Shown here: piece after piece, positions 1-8,502 of the stretch
How positions within the stretch are numbered: the stretch's first letter is position 1
How the letters are laid out: each line of letters starts with the position of its first letter
Assembly (NCBI GenBank): GCA_020848545.1
Contig: JADLHZ010000018.1
Coordinates: 1 to 36,014 of the forward strand
Reading direction: 5' to 3'
Origin: Deltaproteobacteria bacterium
GTDB taxonomy: Bacteria; Myxococcota; JADLHZ01
DNA: 36,014 nucleotides
The notes under the pieces: model-generated
Seen by the model: only the letters and a program-made list of their open reading frames with translations
What the model was told of the DNA's origin: nothing
The model's database searches: none
Position numbers and translations under genes: made by a program

Positions 1-188
1 GCCGTTTCGCGTCGCGCAGGCCCGCCGCCCCTTTGCAAGCTTTCACGCCAACAGCCTCACCGTTGGCGGGAAAGTTGCCTCAGTCATGTTCACGTTGGAG
101 CGGCGCCGAGCGGGGCGGGTGGGCACCTTCGCGCCGTCGTGCACGTGGGGGATCGAGGCGCCGCGAGAGATGTGACGTATCGAGAGCC

Positions 189-236
189 GTGAACGTGGCC
201 GTGAACGTGGCCGTGAACGTGGCCGTGGCCGTGGCC
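189..236. repeat. Tandem repeat, 12-bp unit GTGAACGTGGCC
   Basis: Three exact copies of GTGAACGTGGCC (189-200, 201-212, 213-224) are followed by two 6-bp half units GTGGCC (225-236). The last part of the array is also the 5' arm of the hairpin at 218-279, so the repeat number could change which copy pairs with the 3' arm. Confidence 0.9.
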
Positions 237-285
237 GAAGATCGCCGTGCGCCGCGAACCGGCCACGGCTACGGCTACGATTTTT
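218..285 (+). terminator. Rho-independent terminator-like hairpin built on the tandem repeat
   Basis: Bases 218-237 pair with 260-279 over 20 positions without a gap: 18 Watson-Crick pairs and two G-U pairs. A 22-nt loop separates the arms, and A plus five T residues (280-285) follow at once. This is the shape of an intrinsic terminator on the + strand. It would end a transcript entering from the left or attenuate the gene starting at 335. The loop is longer than usual, which lowers confidence slightly. Confidence 0.6.
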
Positions 286-334
286 CTGTCACGACCGCGG
301 CACCCGCGCGTTGTGTTCTCCAAGGAGTCACACC

Positions 335-676
335 ATGCTCGATTTCATCAAACAAGGCGGCGTCCCCTCTCTCGTCATCATCCTCTTCTCCTTCCTCGCG
401 CTCATGGCCTCGGTGATGTTCGCGCGCCGGCCCGACGAGAAGAGCCGCGCCATGATCGGCGCGCTGACGAACGTCGTCATCACCTCGATCGTGCTCGGCA
501 CCTTCAGCGCGTTCTACGCCGTCCTTCGCTACGCGGCGGCGCATCCCGAAGAGCCGCTCCACGAGGTCCTCGTCGTCGGCGGCTCGGAGGCCTTGACCCC
601 GGCGATCTTGGGCCTCAGCTTCCTCTCGGTCGTCTACATGTTCGTCGCGGTCGGCGAGCGTCGTCTGCGCGGGTAA
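335..676 (+). CDS. Small membrane protein, ExbB/TolQ/MotA-like
   Basis: A 113-residue protein with three likely membrane spans: about 12-30 (after IKQGGVPS), 44-66 and 87-107. The opening 'GG.PSLVIILFSFLALM' resembles the first span of ExbB/TolQ/MotA proton-channel subunits, which power outer-membrane transport or motility with ExbD/TolR partners. It is much shorter than a typical ExbB (about 220-240) and no ExbD/TolR gene is next to it, so the family call is tentative. The ATG at 335 is chosen because AAGGAG (322-327) lies 7 nt upstream. It is followed after 30 nt by the nucleotidase gene. Confidence 0.6.
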   Translation: MLDFIKQGGVPSLVIILFSFLALMASVMFARRPDEKSRAMIGALTNVVITSIVLGTFSAFYAVLRYAAAHPEEPLHEVLVVGGSEALTPAILGLSFLSVVYMFVAVGERRLRG

Positions 677-706
677 ATGAATATAGGTTGACCCCGGCGC
701 AACGCT

Positions 707-2794
707 TTGAGTAGTGACCGCGCCGTTTTGAAGAAGTGTCGCTCGCTCACGTCCTTGCTTCGCTTTTCGATCGTGGCGGCGATCTCGGCAGCTTGCATCC
801 AAACCGCTGATTCTGTCGACACTTCGCACCCTGTTCGCTTCACCTGGCTGCACACGTCGGACATCCACAGCCGCCTCATCCCCTACGACTTCATCCCCGC
901 CGCCGCCGACGAGAACCTCGGCCTGTGGGAAGAGAACGCGCCCTTCGGCGGCGCCGCCCGCTTCGCGTACTTGTTGAAGCGGGAGCGCGCCCGATCGCAG
1001 CGCGTCCTGCACCTCGACTCCGGCGACTGTTACCAAGGCGCGCCGATCTTCAATTACAAGCTCGGCGAAGTCGAAATGAAGTTCATGACGCAGCTCAAAC
1101 CCGACGCTGTCGTCATCGGCAACCACGAGTTCGACGACGGCGTGTTCTCGTACGCGCGCCAGCTGGAGCTCTGGGGCCGCTACTCGAACCTCGCCGCGAA
1201 CTACATCTTCCCGGACGCGCGCAACCCGAACAACCACGCGCTCGGCCGCCTGTCGAAGCCCTTCGACATCTACAACCTCGACGGCGTCACGGTCGGCGTC
1301 ATCGGCATGGCGAACCTGAGCTCGCTGAACTCGATCGGCGAAGGCGGAAACTCGTTGCAGCTCGTGCCGATGGAGCAGAACACCGTCCTTCAGCATTACG
1401 TCGACTACTTGGATCCCTTGGTCGATCTCGTGGTCGTCGTGTCGCACCTCGGGCTGCACGAAGACGAAGAAGCCGTCCGCGGCTACGAGCACACAGTCAA
1501 CAAGATGTGCACTTACGGCATCGGCGACGTGCGACCGTGCGCGCTCGGGCCGAACTGGGAGATCATCGAAGAGTTCCCAGACGGTCGCATGCGCGTGTTC
1601 ATCCCCGGCGTGCGCAACGTCGACATCATCTTCGGCGGCCACCTGCACATCGTCCTGAACCCGCCGAAGGTGATCGACGATCCGAACGGCCGCCCCACCC
1701 TCATCGTGCACTCCGGCGCCTTCGCCAAGTACGTCGGCCGCTTGGACACGATGATCGAGGACGAGATCGGCGAAGACGGCCAGAAGCATGGCAAGCGCAT
1801 CATCGGCCACAAGTATCAGCCGCTGCCGGTCGACAACCGCCTCTCCGGCTTGGAAGACGCCGACATGGCGCGCCTCTTCGAGCCCTACAGCTACCAGATG
1901 AACCGCGCGTTCGACTTGAAGCGCGTGATCGCCTACGCGCCGCGGAACATCAATCGCCGCGGCACCGGCGAATCCGGCGACTCTCCGCTCGGCAACATGG
2001 TGGCCGAAGCGATGCGCCGCCGCCGCCGCGTCGAGGCCGAGTTCGCGATCACCAACACGCTCGGCGTGCGCGACAACATCTACGCCGGCCCGATCACCGT
2101 CGAGGCGATGTTCAACGTCTTGCCCTTCGAGAACACCGTCACCGTCATGCAGCTCTCGGGCTTCGACGTGCAGGATCTCTTCGACTACGCGACGTCGCGC
2201 AGCGCTTCACGCGGCTGCCAACCGCAAGCGCAAATCGCCGGCATCACCTACACGCAGAACTGCGCGCAGGTGCTCGAGAACGATCGCACTGGCGACTACA
2301 AGCACCCGGCGCAGAACATCCGCATCAACGGCGATCCGGCGGACAAACGCGGCTGCGGCGATCCGGCGAACCTCGCCGGCGGCTGCTTGGATCTCAACGC
2401 CACCTACAAGATGGCCACGAACAACTACATCGCGGCCGGCGGCTCGGGCTTCCAGGTGTTGAAGCGCAACACGCAGAAGGTCGACACCGGCGTGTCGCTG
2501 CGTGACGCCGTCGTCGACTACATGCAGGGCGGCCTCGAGCTTCCCGGCGGCGGCTTCATCAAGAACTTCCCGACGTGCCGAGAGTACGAAGCGCAGAACA
2601 ACATCTGCGCGCTCTCGGACGAGGGATCGCAGAAGCTCTGCGCGGATCTCAAGCTCTACGCTGATCTGCCGTGCGTCGAAGGCAGGCAGGACGGCCGCAT
2701 CAAGCAGCAGTTCGTGCTCGGCGTCGACGCCGGCGCTGTCGGCCCTTCGGACGGCCGCACCGATGGCGACCAAGTAGGCGGCAATGGCAACTAG
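707..2794 (+). CDS. UshA-type 5'-nucleotidase / metallophosphatase, exported
   Basis: A 695-residue bimetal phosphoesterase of the UshA/5'-nucleotidase family, which removes phosphate from nucleotides (and often UDP-sugars) outside the cytoplasm. Metal-site motifs are in order: SDIH (51-54), DSGDCYQG (104-111), GNHEFD (138-143), SHLG (246-249) and GGHLH (310-314). The substrate-binding C-terminal domain shows GDSPLGNMVAEAM (about 424-436) and FNVLPFENTV (469-478). A hydrophobic stretch ending in SAAC (27-30) looks like a signal peptide, possibly a lipobox. The start is uncertain: TTG 707 is used here, but TTG 728, giving a MKKCRS-like N-terminus, suits a signal peptide better; neither has a strong Shine-Dalgarno. 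Its end overlaps the next gene by 11 nt, so the two are probably translated from one mRNA. Confidence 0.88.
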   Translation: MSSDRAVLKKCRSLTSLLRFSIVAAISAACIQTADSVDTSHPVRFTWLHTSDIHSRLIPYDFIPAAADENLGLWEENAPFGGAARFAYLLKRERARSQRVLHLDSGDCYQGAPIFNYKLGEVEMKFMTQLKPDAVVIGNHEFDDGVFSYARQLELWGRYSNLAANYIFPDARNPNNHALGRLSKPFDIYNLDGVTVGVIGMANLSSLNSIGEGGNSLQLVPMEQNTVLQHYVDYLDPLVDLVVVVSHLGLHEDEEAVRGYEHTVNKMCTYGIGDVRPCALGPNWEIIEEFPDGRMRVFIPGVRNVDIIFGGHLHIVLNPPKVIDDPNGRPTLIVHSGAFAKYVGRLDTMIEDEIGEDGQKHGKRIIGHKYQPLPVDNRLSGLEDADMARLFEPYSYQMNRAFDLKRVIAYAPRNINRRGTGESGDSPLGNMVAEAMRRRRRVEAEFAITNTLGVRDNIYAGPITVEAMFNVLPFENTVTVMQLSGFDVQDLFDYATSRSASRGCQPQAQIAGITYTQNCAQVLENDRTGDYKHPAQNIRINGDPADKRGCGDPANLAGGCLDLNATYKMATNNYIAAGGSGFQVLKRNTQKVDTGVSLRDAVVDYMQGGLELPGGGFIKNFPTCREYEAQNNICALSDEGSQKLCADLKLYADLPCVEGRQDGRIKQQFVLGVDAGAVGPSDGRTDGDQVGGNGN

Positions 2795-4412
2795 AGTGCT
2801 CCTCGCCCTCCTCGTCCTCGCGAGCGGCTGCGTGCACCGCCACGTGCAGAGGAAAGCCGGCACCCAGAGCTTCGTCGTCGAGGTGATCCGCCCAACCGGC
2901 GACGGTGTGCTCGGGACCAAAGAGCAGCCGATCCCTTATGCCACCAACGCGGCGCCCTTCCGCATCGACTTGCGCGTGACGGCGATCGGCTGGGACGGCA
3001 ACCCCGACCCCGGCTTCTCCGGCCGCTTGCTGATCGACGCGCGCCCGGGCGTCGTCTTCCCGAACGAGTTCAATGTGCTCGACGGAGTAGGCACGGTGTC
3101 GGTGCAGCTCTCGAACTCGTACGGCGAAACGCACATCTGGCTCGAAGACTGCGGCACGCGACGCGTCCCGATGAAGAAGGACTGCACGCTCGAAGAGCGC
3201 CAGGCGTACCTGCCCGAGTGCCTGCAAGGCTTCTCGCCCGGCACGCTCGCCACCGGCATCTCGCCGACGATCCGCTTCGCGCAGCCGAGCGTGACGCAGG
3301 TGCAGGTGACGTCCGACAACACGACGTCGCCGTTGATCTCGCTGCAGGGCGATCGCTGCGCCTCGCTCGCCGATCCGCGCTATGTCGACATCACGAACCT
3401 GACGGGCCAGCAGCTCTTCAACGTGCCGCGCGCGCAGCGCATGGCGCCGGTCGGCAACATCATCAACGTCAGCGCCGGCGAGATGATCATCACCGCCATC
3501 GACAACGAAGGTTTTTACCTGAGCGACATCTCGCCGGAAGCGACGAACACGGGCTTCAACTCGATCTTCGTCTTCAACTTCAACTATCCCGAAGGCCTCG
3601 AGGTCGGCGACCGGCTGAAGTCGATCCAAGGTGTGCCGGCGGAGTTCTCGGGATCGACGCAGCTGACGAACCCGTTCTGGATCCGCGATCCGGGCGGCCC
3701 GTACAAGAGCAAGCTGCCGAAGCCGTTCTACATCTCGCCCGCGCTCTACAACGCAAACATGGGCAAGAGCGGCGCCAACATCAACACCCAGCTCGATCTC
3801 GAGCGCTTGGAGGGCGGCATCGTCTGCATGGACGGGCTCCACGTGCCGAGCCACAGCCGCGTGCCCTACGTGCCGCCGCGACCCTGCGGGCCCGGTGGCG
3901 ACAAGCGCTGCGCCGCCGGCGAGATTTGTGTGGGCGCCACCGACACCGAAGAAGGCGAGTGCTTCCGCGTCTCCTGCGACCTGAACAAGGACGGCCGCAT
4001 CGATCGCTTCGGCGACACCGAAGAGAAGGCGTGCGAGACCGCGTGCTACGAGAACCCCGACTGCTTCGAGGGCAGCTCGTACGGCAACTTCCAGCAGTGG
4101 GGCGCGTACATCACGAACATCACGACGACGACCAAGTGCGGCCCGATGGATCCGCCGTGCCTCGCCGGATCCATCTGCAACCCGAGCACGCTGAGCTGCG
4201 ATCTCGTGCAGAAGGTAGCCCTCGCCACCGCCAACGCGCTGCCGCAGTTTCGTCCCGACCGCTACGTCGCAGACAAGCTCGCCGCCGGCGAAGCGCCGCA
4301 GACGCTCGCCGTCACCGGCAACTTGATCCAAGTCCTCGCTTCTCGACCTGTTTGGCTCATTCAACCCCGCGGCCCCGAGGACATCACCTTCGGCGGCACG
4401 TGCCAGCGCTAG
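2784..4412 (+). CDS. Lipoprotein with YhcR-like OB-fold domain
   Basis: A 542-residue lipoprotein with lipobox LASGC (Cys16). The first part is beta-rich and Ig-like (about 35-115). Residues about 230-300 contain 'ITAIDNEGFYLSD' followed by 'IFVFNF', 'VGDRL' and 'EFSGSTQL', the pattern of the OB-fold found in Bacillus YhcR and related extracellular nucleases. A cysteine-rich part follows, with an EF-hand-like loop DLNKDGRID near residue 398 that could bind calcium. No nuclease active site was recognised. In YhcR, OB-folds and a 5'-nucleotidase domain are one protein; here the nucleotidase is the overlapping upstream gene. I infer an extracellular nucleic-acid or nucleotide binding role. The beta-barrel gene follows after 12 nt. 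Confidence 0.7.
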   Translation: MATRVLLALLVLASGCVHRHVQRKAGTQSFVVEVIRPTGDGVLGTKEQPIPYATNAAPFRIDLRVTAIGWDGNPDPGFSGRLLIDARPGVVFPNEFNVLDGVGTVSVQLSNSYGETHIWLEDCGTRRVPMKKDCTLEERQAYLPECLQGFSPGTLATGISPTIRFAQPSVTQVQVTSDNTTSPLISLQGDRCASLADPRYVDITNLTGQQLFNVPRAQRMAPVGNIINVSAGEMIITAIDNEGFYLSDISPEATNTGFNSIFVFNFNYPEGLEVGDRLKSIQGVPAEFSGSTQLTNPFWIRDPGGPYKSKLPKPFYISPALYNANMGKSGANINTQLDLERLEGGIVCMDGLHVPSHSRVPYVPPRPCGPGGDKRCAAGEICVGATDTEEGECFRVSCDLNKDGRIDRFGDTEEKACETACYENPDCFEGSSYGNFQQWGAYITNITTTTKCGPMDPPCLAGSICNPSTLSCDLVQKVALATANALPQFRPDRYVADKLAAGEAPQTLAVTGNLIQVLASRPVWLIQPRGPEDITFGGTCQR

Positions 4413-4424
4413 CAAGGACCTGAC

Positions 4425-5951
4425 ATGCTTCGTCTCGGGCAGAAGATCTCGATGGTGTGTGTGACGGCGGCGATGCTCGCAGCACCCGCGGCCGCGCGTG
4501 CCGGGGACTTCATGGACACGCGCATCAGCTTCACGGTGTCGGACGACAACGTGCTGCAAGGGCCGCGCAACACGAACCCCTCGTCGCCGACGTTCCCGAG
4601 CTTCTTGGGCTCGGCGAACAACGTGCAGTTCTACGATAACTACGACACGAAGTTCAGCGGCTTCGAGACGATGTCGAACCTCGCGATCTTCAAGCGCATG
4701 CCGAGCTTCTTCAAGAACATCGACACCGAGGCCGGCCTCGTCTTGAACGCGTTGGTGCGCGACGACTCGACGGTGCAGCTCGGCGACGCCGGCTCGTTCC
4801 TGCGCATCGTCTTTCCGCTCGGGGGGAACAAGGAGCGCAACAACATCAACTTCGTCGCCTTCCCGGTGTCGTCGGATCGCTTCCGCGGCGGCTACTCGTA
4901 CGCGATCTCGTGGGGTGGCAGCCCGATCTTTCCGGGCCGCGGTCCGGTGCCGGGCTTCAAGCTCACGCTCGTGCAACCGAAGTGGTACCTCTACGTCGGC
5001 GCCAAGACGACGCTGCGCCCGAGGAAGCAACCGGACGGAACGACCGAGGTCGACACCGTCGGCGGCGGCCTGCTCGGCTTCGGCGTCGACTTCACCGAGA
5101 GCTTCACCATCGAAGGCAACGCTGGCATCTTCGATCGCGGCCAGATCGACAAGCGCGAGGTCGAGCGCGAGAAGCTCGTCGGCTTCGGCTCGAGCTTGCA
5201 GATCGCGTATCACCGCGGCGTCCCCATCGGCACGTCGATCGACTTTCAGCTCTACCGCAACGATCCCGACATGCCGATGAAGTTCTTCACGCCGGAGATC
5301 TACGACGACGGCTTCAGCGTGCTCGTGAAGGCGGAGTTCTCGCTGCTCGGCCAGACTTTGCAGAACATCAACGCGCCACAGTCGACGAAGCTGCAGCTCG
5401 CGCACGCCGGCGACCTGAACTTCGCGGCGAAGTACCGGCACGTGCGCTTCTTCTTGGACGCCGTTTACCGCAGCCTCTCGTTCATCATGTATAACTCGCC
5501 GGGCTATCCGTCGTACGACGACTTCCCTTACGGCGCCGACGCCGAGCCCGAGCTCTTCTTGGCCGCCGGTTTCGACTACTTCATTGCGGCGGCGCACCTC
5601 ACGCCGGGCCTGAAGTTCGGCGTGCAGCGGCCGGCGTTCTACCGCGGCCCGATCGCCGCCGGCGCCAATCCGCCGCAGTCGCTCGCCGGTCCGCAGACCG
5701 TGATCATCAGAGACCCGGGCGCGCCGCCGGACATCTTGGACGCTGGCCTCGACGTCGAGCCGGTGTTGGCGATGACCGCGAGCGCGAAGTGGGACATCTC
5801 GGAGATGATGTCCGCCGCGGCGCAGATCCTCGTCCGCTACGATACGAACAAGTCGACGCTCTCGCCGGATCCGAACGGCATCAACGTCACGCGCACGCTC
5901 TTGCCGCCGTGGTCGCTCGGCTTCAACATTCTGCTGCAGAGCCGTTTCTAG
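4425..5951 (+). CDS. Outer-membrane beta-barrel protein, family not identified
   Basis: A 508-residue protein with a cleavable signal peptide (cleavage likely after APAAARA, before GDF). Alternating polar/aromatic strands run over the whole length and it ends in a terminal Phe (LLQSRF), the usual signal for the outer-membrane assembly machinery. The ATG at 4425 has AAGGA 6 nt upstream. It is the third gene of the unit with the 5'-nucleotidase and OB-fold lipoprotein, so it may be the outer-membrane partner or channel of that unit. The substrate cannot be told from sequence, and similarity to a named porin family was not recognised. Confidence 0.75.
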   Translation: MLRLGQKISMVCVTAAMLAAPAAARAGDFMDTRISFTVSDDNVLQGPRNTNPSSPTFPSFLGSANNVQFYDNYDTKFSGFETMSNLAIFKRMPSFFKNIDTEAGLVLNALVRDDSTVQLGDAGSFLRIVFPLGGNKERNNINFVAFPVSSDRFRGGYSYAISWGGSPIFPGRGPVPGFKLTLVQPKWYLYVGAKTTLRPRKQPDGTTEVDTVGGGLLGFGVDFTESFTIEGNAGIFDRGQIDKREVEREKLVGFGSSLQIAYHRGVPIGTSIDFQLYRNDPDMPMKFFTPEIYDDGFSVLVKAEFSLLGQTLQNINAPQSTKLQLAHAGDLNFAAKYRHVRFFLDAVYRSLSFIMYNSPGYPSYDDFPYGADAEPELFLAAGFDYFIAAAHLTPGLKFGVQRPAFYRGPIAAGANPPQSLAGPQTVIIRDPGAPPDILDAGLDVEPVLAMTASAKWDISEMMSAAAQILVRYDTNKSTLSPDPNGINVTRTLLPPWSLGFNILLQSRF

Positions 5952-5953
5952 CG

Positions 5954-5968
5954 GGGCGGAAGCCGCCC
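5954..5968 (+). terminator. GC-rich hairpin after the barrel gene
   Basis: GGGCGG (5954-5959), loop AAG, CCGCCC (5963-5968): a 6-bp perfect stem two bases after the stop of the barrel gene. No T-run follows, so it is only terminator-like and may instead stabilise the 3' end. Confidence 0.3.
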
Positions 5969-6019
5969 AGCCCAAGAACCGCGCTTCGATGCCGCCCCTG
6001 CTAGCCTGTTTGTAGTCTC

Positions 6020-7351
6020 TTGCTTCCGATCGTGCATGCCTTCGGCGTCGAGCTGCGCACCTGGGCGCTCGTGACGATCGCCACGTTTCTCGCCTGCGCG
6101 CTCTTCATCCTTTGGCGCGTGCGCGAACGACGCGGCGCGGTCGCGGCGTTCTTGGCCGTCGCGTTTCCGCTGTGCGCGCTCGGCACGTGGCTGCTCGACG
6201 CCGGCATGACGTGGCTCGGCACCGGGCGCTTCGCGCTCGGCGAAGGTCAGAGCGACTTCGGCGCGCTCTTCGTCATCGTGCCGCTCGCTGCCCTCGGCGC
6301 GCGCTTCGTCGGGCGAACGCCGGGCGCGCTCCTCGATCTTCTGGCGCCGGCGTTTCCGCTCGCGGCGATCTTGGGGCGCGTTGCCTGCACGTTGAACGGC
6401 TGCTGCTATGGCCGCGCCGCCGAAGCGTCGTGGTTGCCGCTGACGACCTTGCACGGCGCCTCGCGCATCGACTTTCCGCTGCTCTATTCGCTGCTCGCGA
6501 TCCCCGTCGTCGCGATCGCCGAGCTCGCGCGGCGAAAGCGGTGGCCGGTGTTCGCCGTGATGATCGTGGCAGCGTCGCTCACCCGCTTCCCGCTCGAGTT
6601 CGTCCGCGCCGATGCGCCTGGCTGGCGGCTCGCGTTGAACGCCGGACAGCTGACGTGCGTCGCGCTCGTCGTGTTCGCGGCGGGGTGGCTCGCCTTGCTC
6701 CGCCCTGAGCGCCCGGCTATGGAGGCGCGCATGAACCGACTGCGCCTCGTGCTCGTTGCGACCGGCTGCGCCACGCTGGTTGCCGCAACCTACGTCGTGC
6801 TCATCGCGTGCGCATCGACAGCGCCGAAGCAGGGGGTGCCACCGGAAGCCGGACCTAGCGCCGCCGCTCCTCCCGCCGAGCCCGCCCGCGTCAGGAAAGA
6901 TCCCGTCGTCCGTCGCGATCTGCGCGTCGCGCCCGCGGCGAAGATGGTCGTCGTGCCGATCAAGCCCGTCGGCAACGTGAGCGCGCATACCTGCGAGCTC
7001 TTGACGAGCATGCTGCTCACCCAGCTCGACGAAGTCGCCGGCCTAAAGACCGTGAGCCGCGACGACATCGAGGCGATGCTCGGGGTCGAGAAGCAAAAGG
7101 ATCTCCTCGGCTGCTCGACCACGGCGTGCGCGGCAGAGATCGGCGGCGCGATGGGCGCGGACTTCGTCTTGCGCGGCGAGGTCGGCCAGCTCGGCTCGTC
7201 GTACAACTTGAACTTCTCGGCGATCCGCAGCAAAGGCGCCGCCGTCGCCGCGCGCACGAGCACCCGCGTCGATCAGACCGAGGACGCGATCGCCGACGCG
7301 CTGCCGGGGCTCGTCGCAGACATCGTCGACAAGCTGAACCGCACACAGTGA
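6020..7351 (+). CDS. Lgt-like membrane protein fused in frame to a TolB/CsgG-like lipoprotein
   Basis: One 443-codon frame. Residues 1-230 resemble prolipoprotein diacylglyceryl transferase (Lgt), the inner-membrane enzyme that lipidates lipobox cysteines: several membrane spans, LGRVACTLNGCCYGR (118-132) matching the Lgt signature region, and RFPLEFVRAD (189-198) with a following GQ. The HGG motif of Lgt is replaced by SDFGALF (78-84), so normal activity is doubtful. From Met238 (ATG 6731) a second unit begins: a lipoprotein signal with lipobox LIAC (Cys264), a Pro/Ala linker, then a domain (about 305-443) with 'VPIKPVG', 'EKQKDLLGCST' and 'GADFVLRGEVGQ', as in TolB-N/CsgG-like domains common in myxobacteria. 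GGAGG (6721-6725) precedes ATG 6731 by 5 nt. The proteins could be made fused, separately, or both. TTG 6020 as first start is uncertain (GTG 6032 possible). Confidence 0.75.
   Translation: MLPIVHAFGVELRTWALVTIATFLACALFILWRVRERRGAVAAFLAVAFPLCALGTWLLDAGMTWLGTGRFALGEGQSDFGALFVIVPLAALGARFVGRTPGALLDLLAPAFPLAAILGRVACTLNGCCYGRAAEASWLPLTTLHGASRIDFPLLYSLLAIPVVAIAELARRKRWPVFAVMIVAASLTRFPLEFVRADAPGWRLALNAGQLTCVALVVFAAGWLALLRPERPAMEARMNRLRLVLVATGCATLVAATYVVLIACASTAPKQGVPPEAGPSAAAPPAEPARVRKDPVVRRDLRVAPAAKMVVVPIKPVGNVSAHTCELLTSMLLTQLDEVAGLKTVSRDDIEAMLGVEKQKDLLGCSTTACAAEIGGAMGADFVLRGEVGQLGSSYNLNFSAIRSKGAAVAARTSTRVDQTEDAIADALPGLVADIVDKLNRTQ
6719..6733 (+). promoter_or_regulatory. Internal Shine-Dalgarno and start codon within the Lgt-like frame
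   Basis: GGAGG at 6721-6725 lies 5 nt before an in-frame ATG at 6731-6733. The peptide from this ATG starts M-N-R-L-R, followed by a hydrophobic stretch and LIAC, a classical lipoprotein signal. This is a better initiation site than that of the upstream frame and argues for separate translation of the C-terminal lipoprotein (206 residues). Confidence 0.6.
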
Positions 7352-7402
7352 CCGCGTAGTCACCGTTTCACCGGAGCCTGCGCGCGTTCGCGATAACGCC
7401 GC

Positions 7403-8488
7403 ATGCCCACGGACTGGACCGATCGCTACGCTTATCGCTTCGACGGCCTCCACCGCCTGCAAGCCGACTTCGCGCTCGGCCCGAATGGGCGCGGCGTGTC
7501 GGTCGGCGGTGACCTCGCCGAGGACGGCGGCGGCGTGACGGTCTCTGGCGCCGCGCCGATGAAGATCACCGACGACTTGTGGATCGGCCCGCGCGCTGAG
7601 CTCGGCGCCGCCCTTTCACGCGTCGCCAGCCCGGGCGGCGAGCTGTGGACGCTTGGCGGCGACGCGCGCCTCGGCCTCGACGCGCGCTGGAACATCGGCC
7701 ACGGCCACCGCGTCTACGGCACGGCGATGCTCGCGGCGCACGGCCACTTGCCCTACGACACGGGCGCCGCCGGCACCTTCGCGAAGGGCGCGCGCCGGCG
7801 CTTCGACGCGTACGCGCGCGACATGCATCGGATCGGCGACAGCGTGTCAGCGGCTGTGAAAGATCGCGCGAAGGCGATCATCGCCGAGCACATGCACGCG
7901 TTCTCCGAGAAGATCGGCGACGTGTTTCTCGACATGGCCTCCGCCGGGTTGACGAGCAAGGACTCGGACGATCTCGCCGCGCAAGCCCGCCTCGACGCGC
8001 TCATCGAGCAGACGCAGGCGGCGATCGTCGACGACTTGAAGCGCGAGCTCGGCGAAGAAGGCGACGTGTTGGCGCGGCGGCTCGGCGCACGCACGGAGCG
8101 CTTCGGCGACGACATGCGCACTTACGCGGACTCCCAGGCGCAGCGCTTCATGCCGGGCTGGAGCGCCGGCGCCGACGTGCGCCTCGGCTATCGCGGCGAG
8201 TTTCCGCTGTGGGAGCGCGCGGGCCTCTACGCCGGCCCGGGTCTCGACGTCGCCGCGAACGTGCCGCTGAAGAACGAGCACGATCGCGCGGTGCTCTCGG
8301 GCGCGATCGATCCGAGTCGGCTGCGGCTCAGCGCCACGCCGCTCGCCGGTCTGCGCTGGAACATCCCCGGAACTGCCATCGCCCTCACCGGCGACGCAGG
8401 CGTCGAGGCCGCGCTCGCGTTTGCGGATCGCGTGGAGCTCCGCTTGTCGCCGCGCGTCGATTTCATGGTGACCAGCACCTTTCAGTGA
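7403..8488 (+). CDS. Hypothetical protein: beta-strand-rich ends with a helical insert
   Basis: A 361-residue protein of unknown family. Residues 1-120 and about 250-361 are rich in alternating strands with aromatic and charged ends (for example LRWNIPGTAIALTGDAGVEA), as in outer-membrane barrels. Residues about 125-245 are predicted helical and highly charged (MHRIGDSVSAAVKDRAKAII and LIEQTQAAIVDDLKRELGEE), perhaps coiled-coil. No signal peptide is visible from the ATG at 7403 and there is no clear Shine-Dalgarno, so the true start or export route is unclear. Third-position GC is consistent with a real gene. It is flanked by the Lgt-like fusion and the OsmC gene on the same strand. Confidence 0.6.
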   Translation: MPTDWTDRYAYRFDGLHRLQADFALGPNGRGVSVGGDLAEDGGGVTVSGAAPMKITDDLWIGPRAELGAALSRVASPGGELWTLGGDARLGLDARWNIGHGHRVYGTAMLAAHGHLPYDTGAAGTFAKGARRRFDAYARDMHRIGDSVSAAVKDRAKAIIAEHMHAFSEKIGDVFLDMASAGLTSKDSDDLAAQARLDALIEQTQAAIVDDLKRELGEEGDVLARRLGARTERFGDDMRTYADSQAQRFMPGWSAGADVRLGYRGEFPLWERAGLYAGPGLDVAANVPLKNEHDRAVLSGAIDPSRLRLSATPLAGLRWNIPGTAIALTGDAGVEAALAFADRVELRLSPRVDFMVTSTFQ

Positions 8489-8502
8489 CCTATAGACGCG
8501 GC

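Larger units (their letters stand above)
1..334. other. Intergenic leader region without a recognised gene
   Basis: I see no convincing gene here. Open frames on both strands cover the region but have low-complexity translations (Arg-rich on +, a His-Gly run on -) that simply read the tandem repeat. What it does hold is a 12-bp tandem repeat at 189-236, an intrinsic-terminator-like hairpin at 218-285 and the ribosome binding site of the next gene at 322-327. Confidence 0.5.

Noticed and set aside
33-416. Open frames on both strands across the first 400 bases, including a His-Gly-rich reading on the minus strand
   Set aside because: They read the tandem repeat and hairpin, have low-complexity composition and overlap the better-supported start at 335.
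2700-5975. Very long minus-strand open frame opposite the OB-fold lipoprotein and barrel genes
   Set aside because: It is the usual antisense frame of GC-rich coding DNA: Arg/Glu/Val-rich without domains, while the + strand shows signal peptides and motifs.
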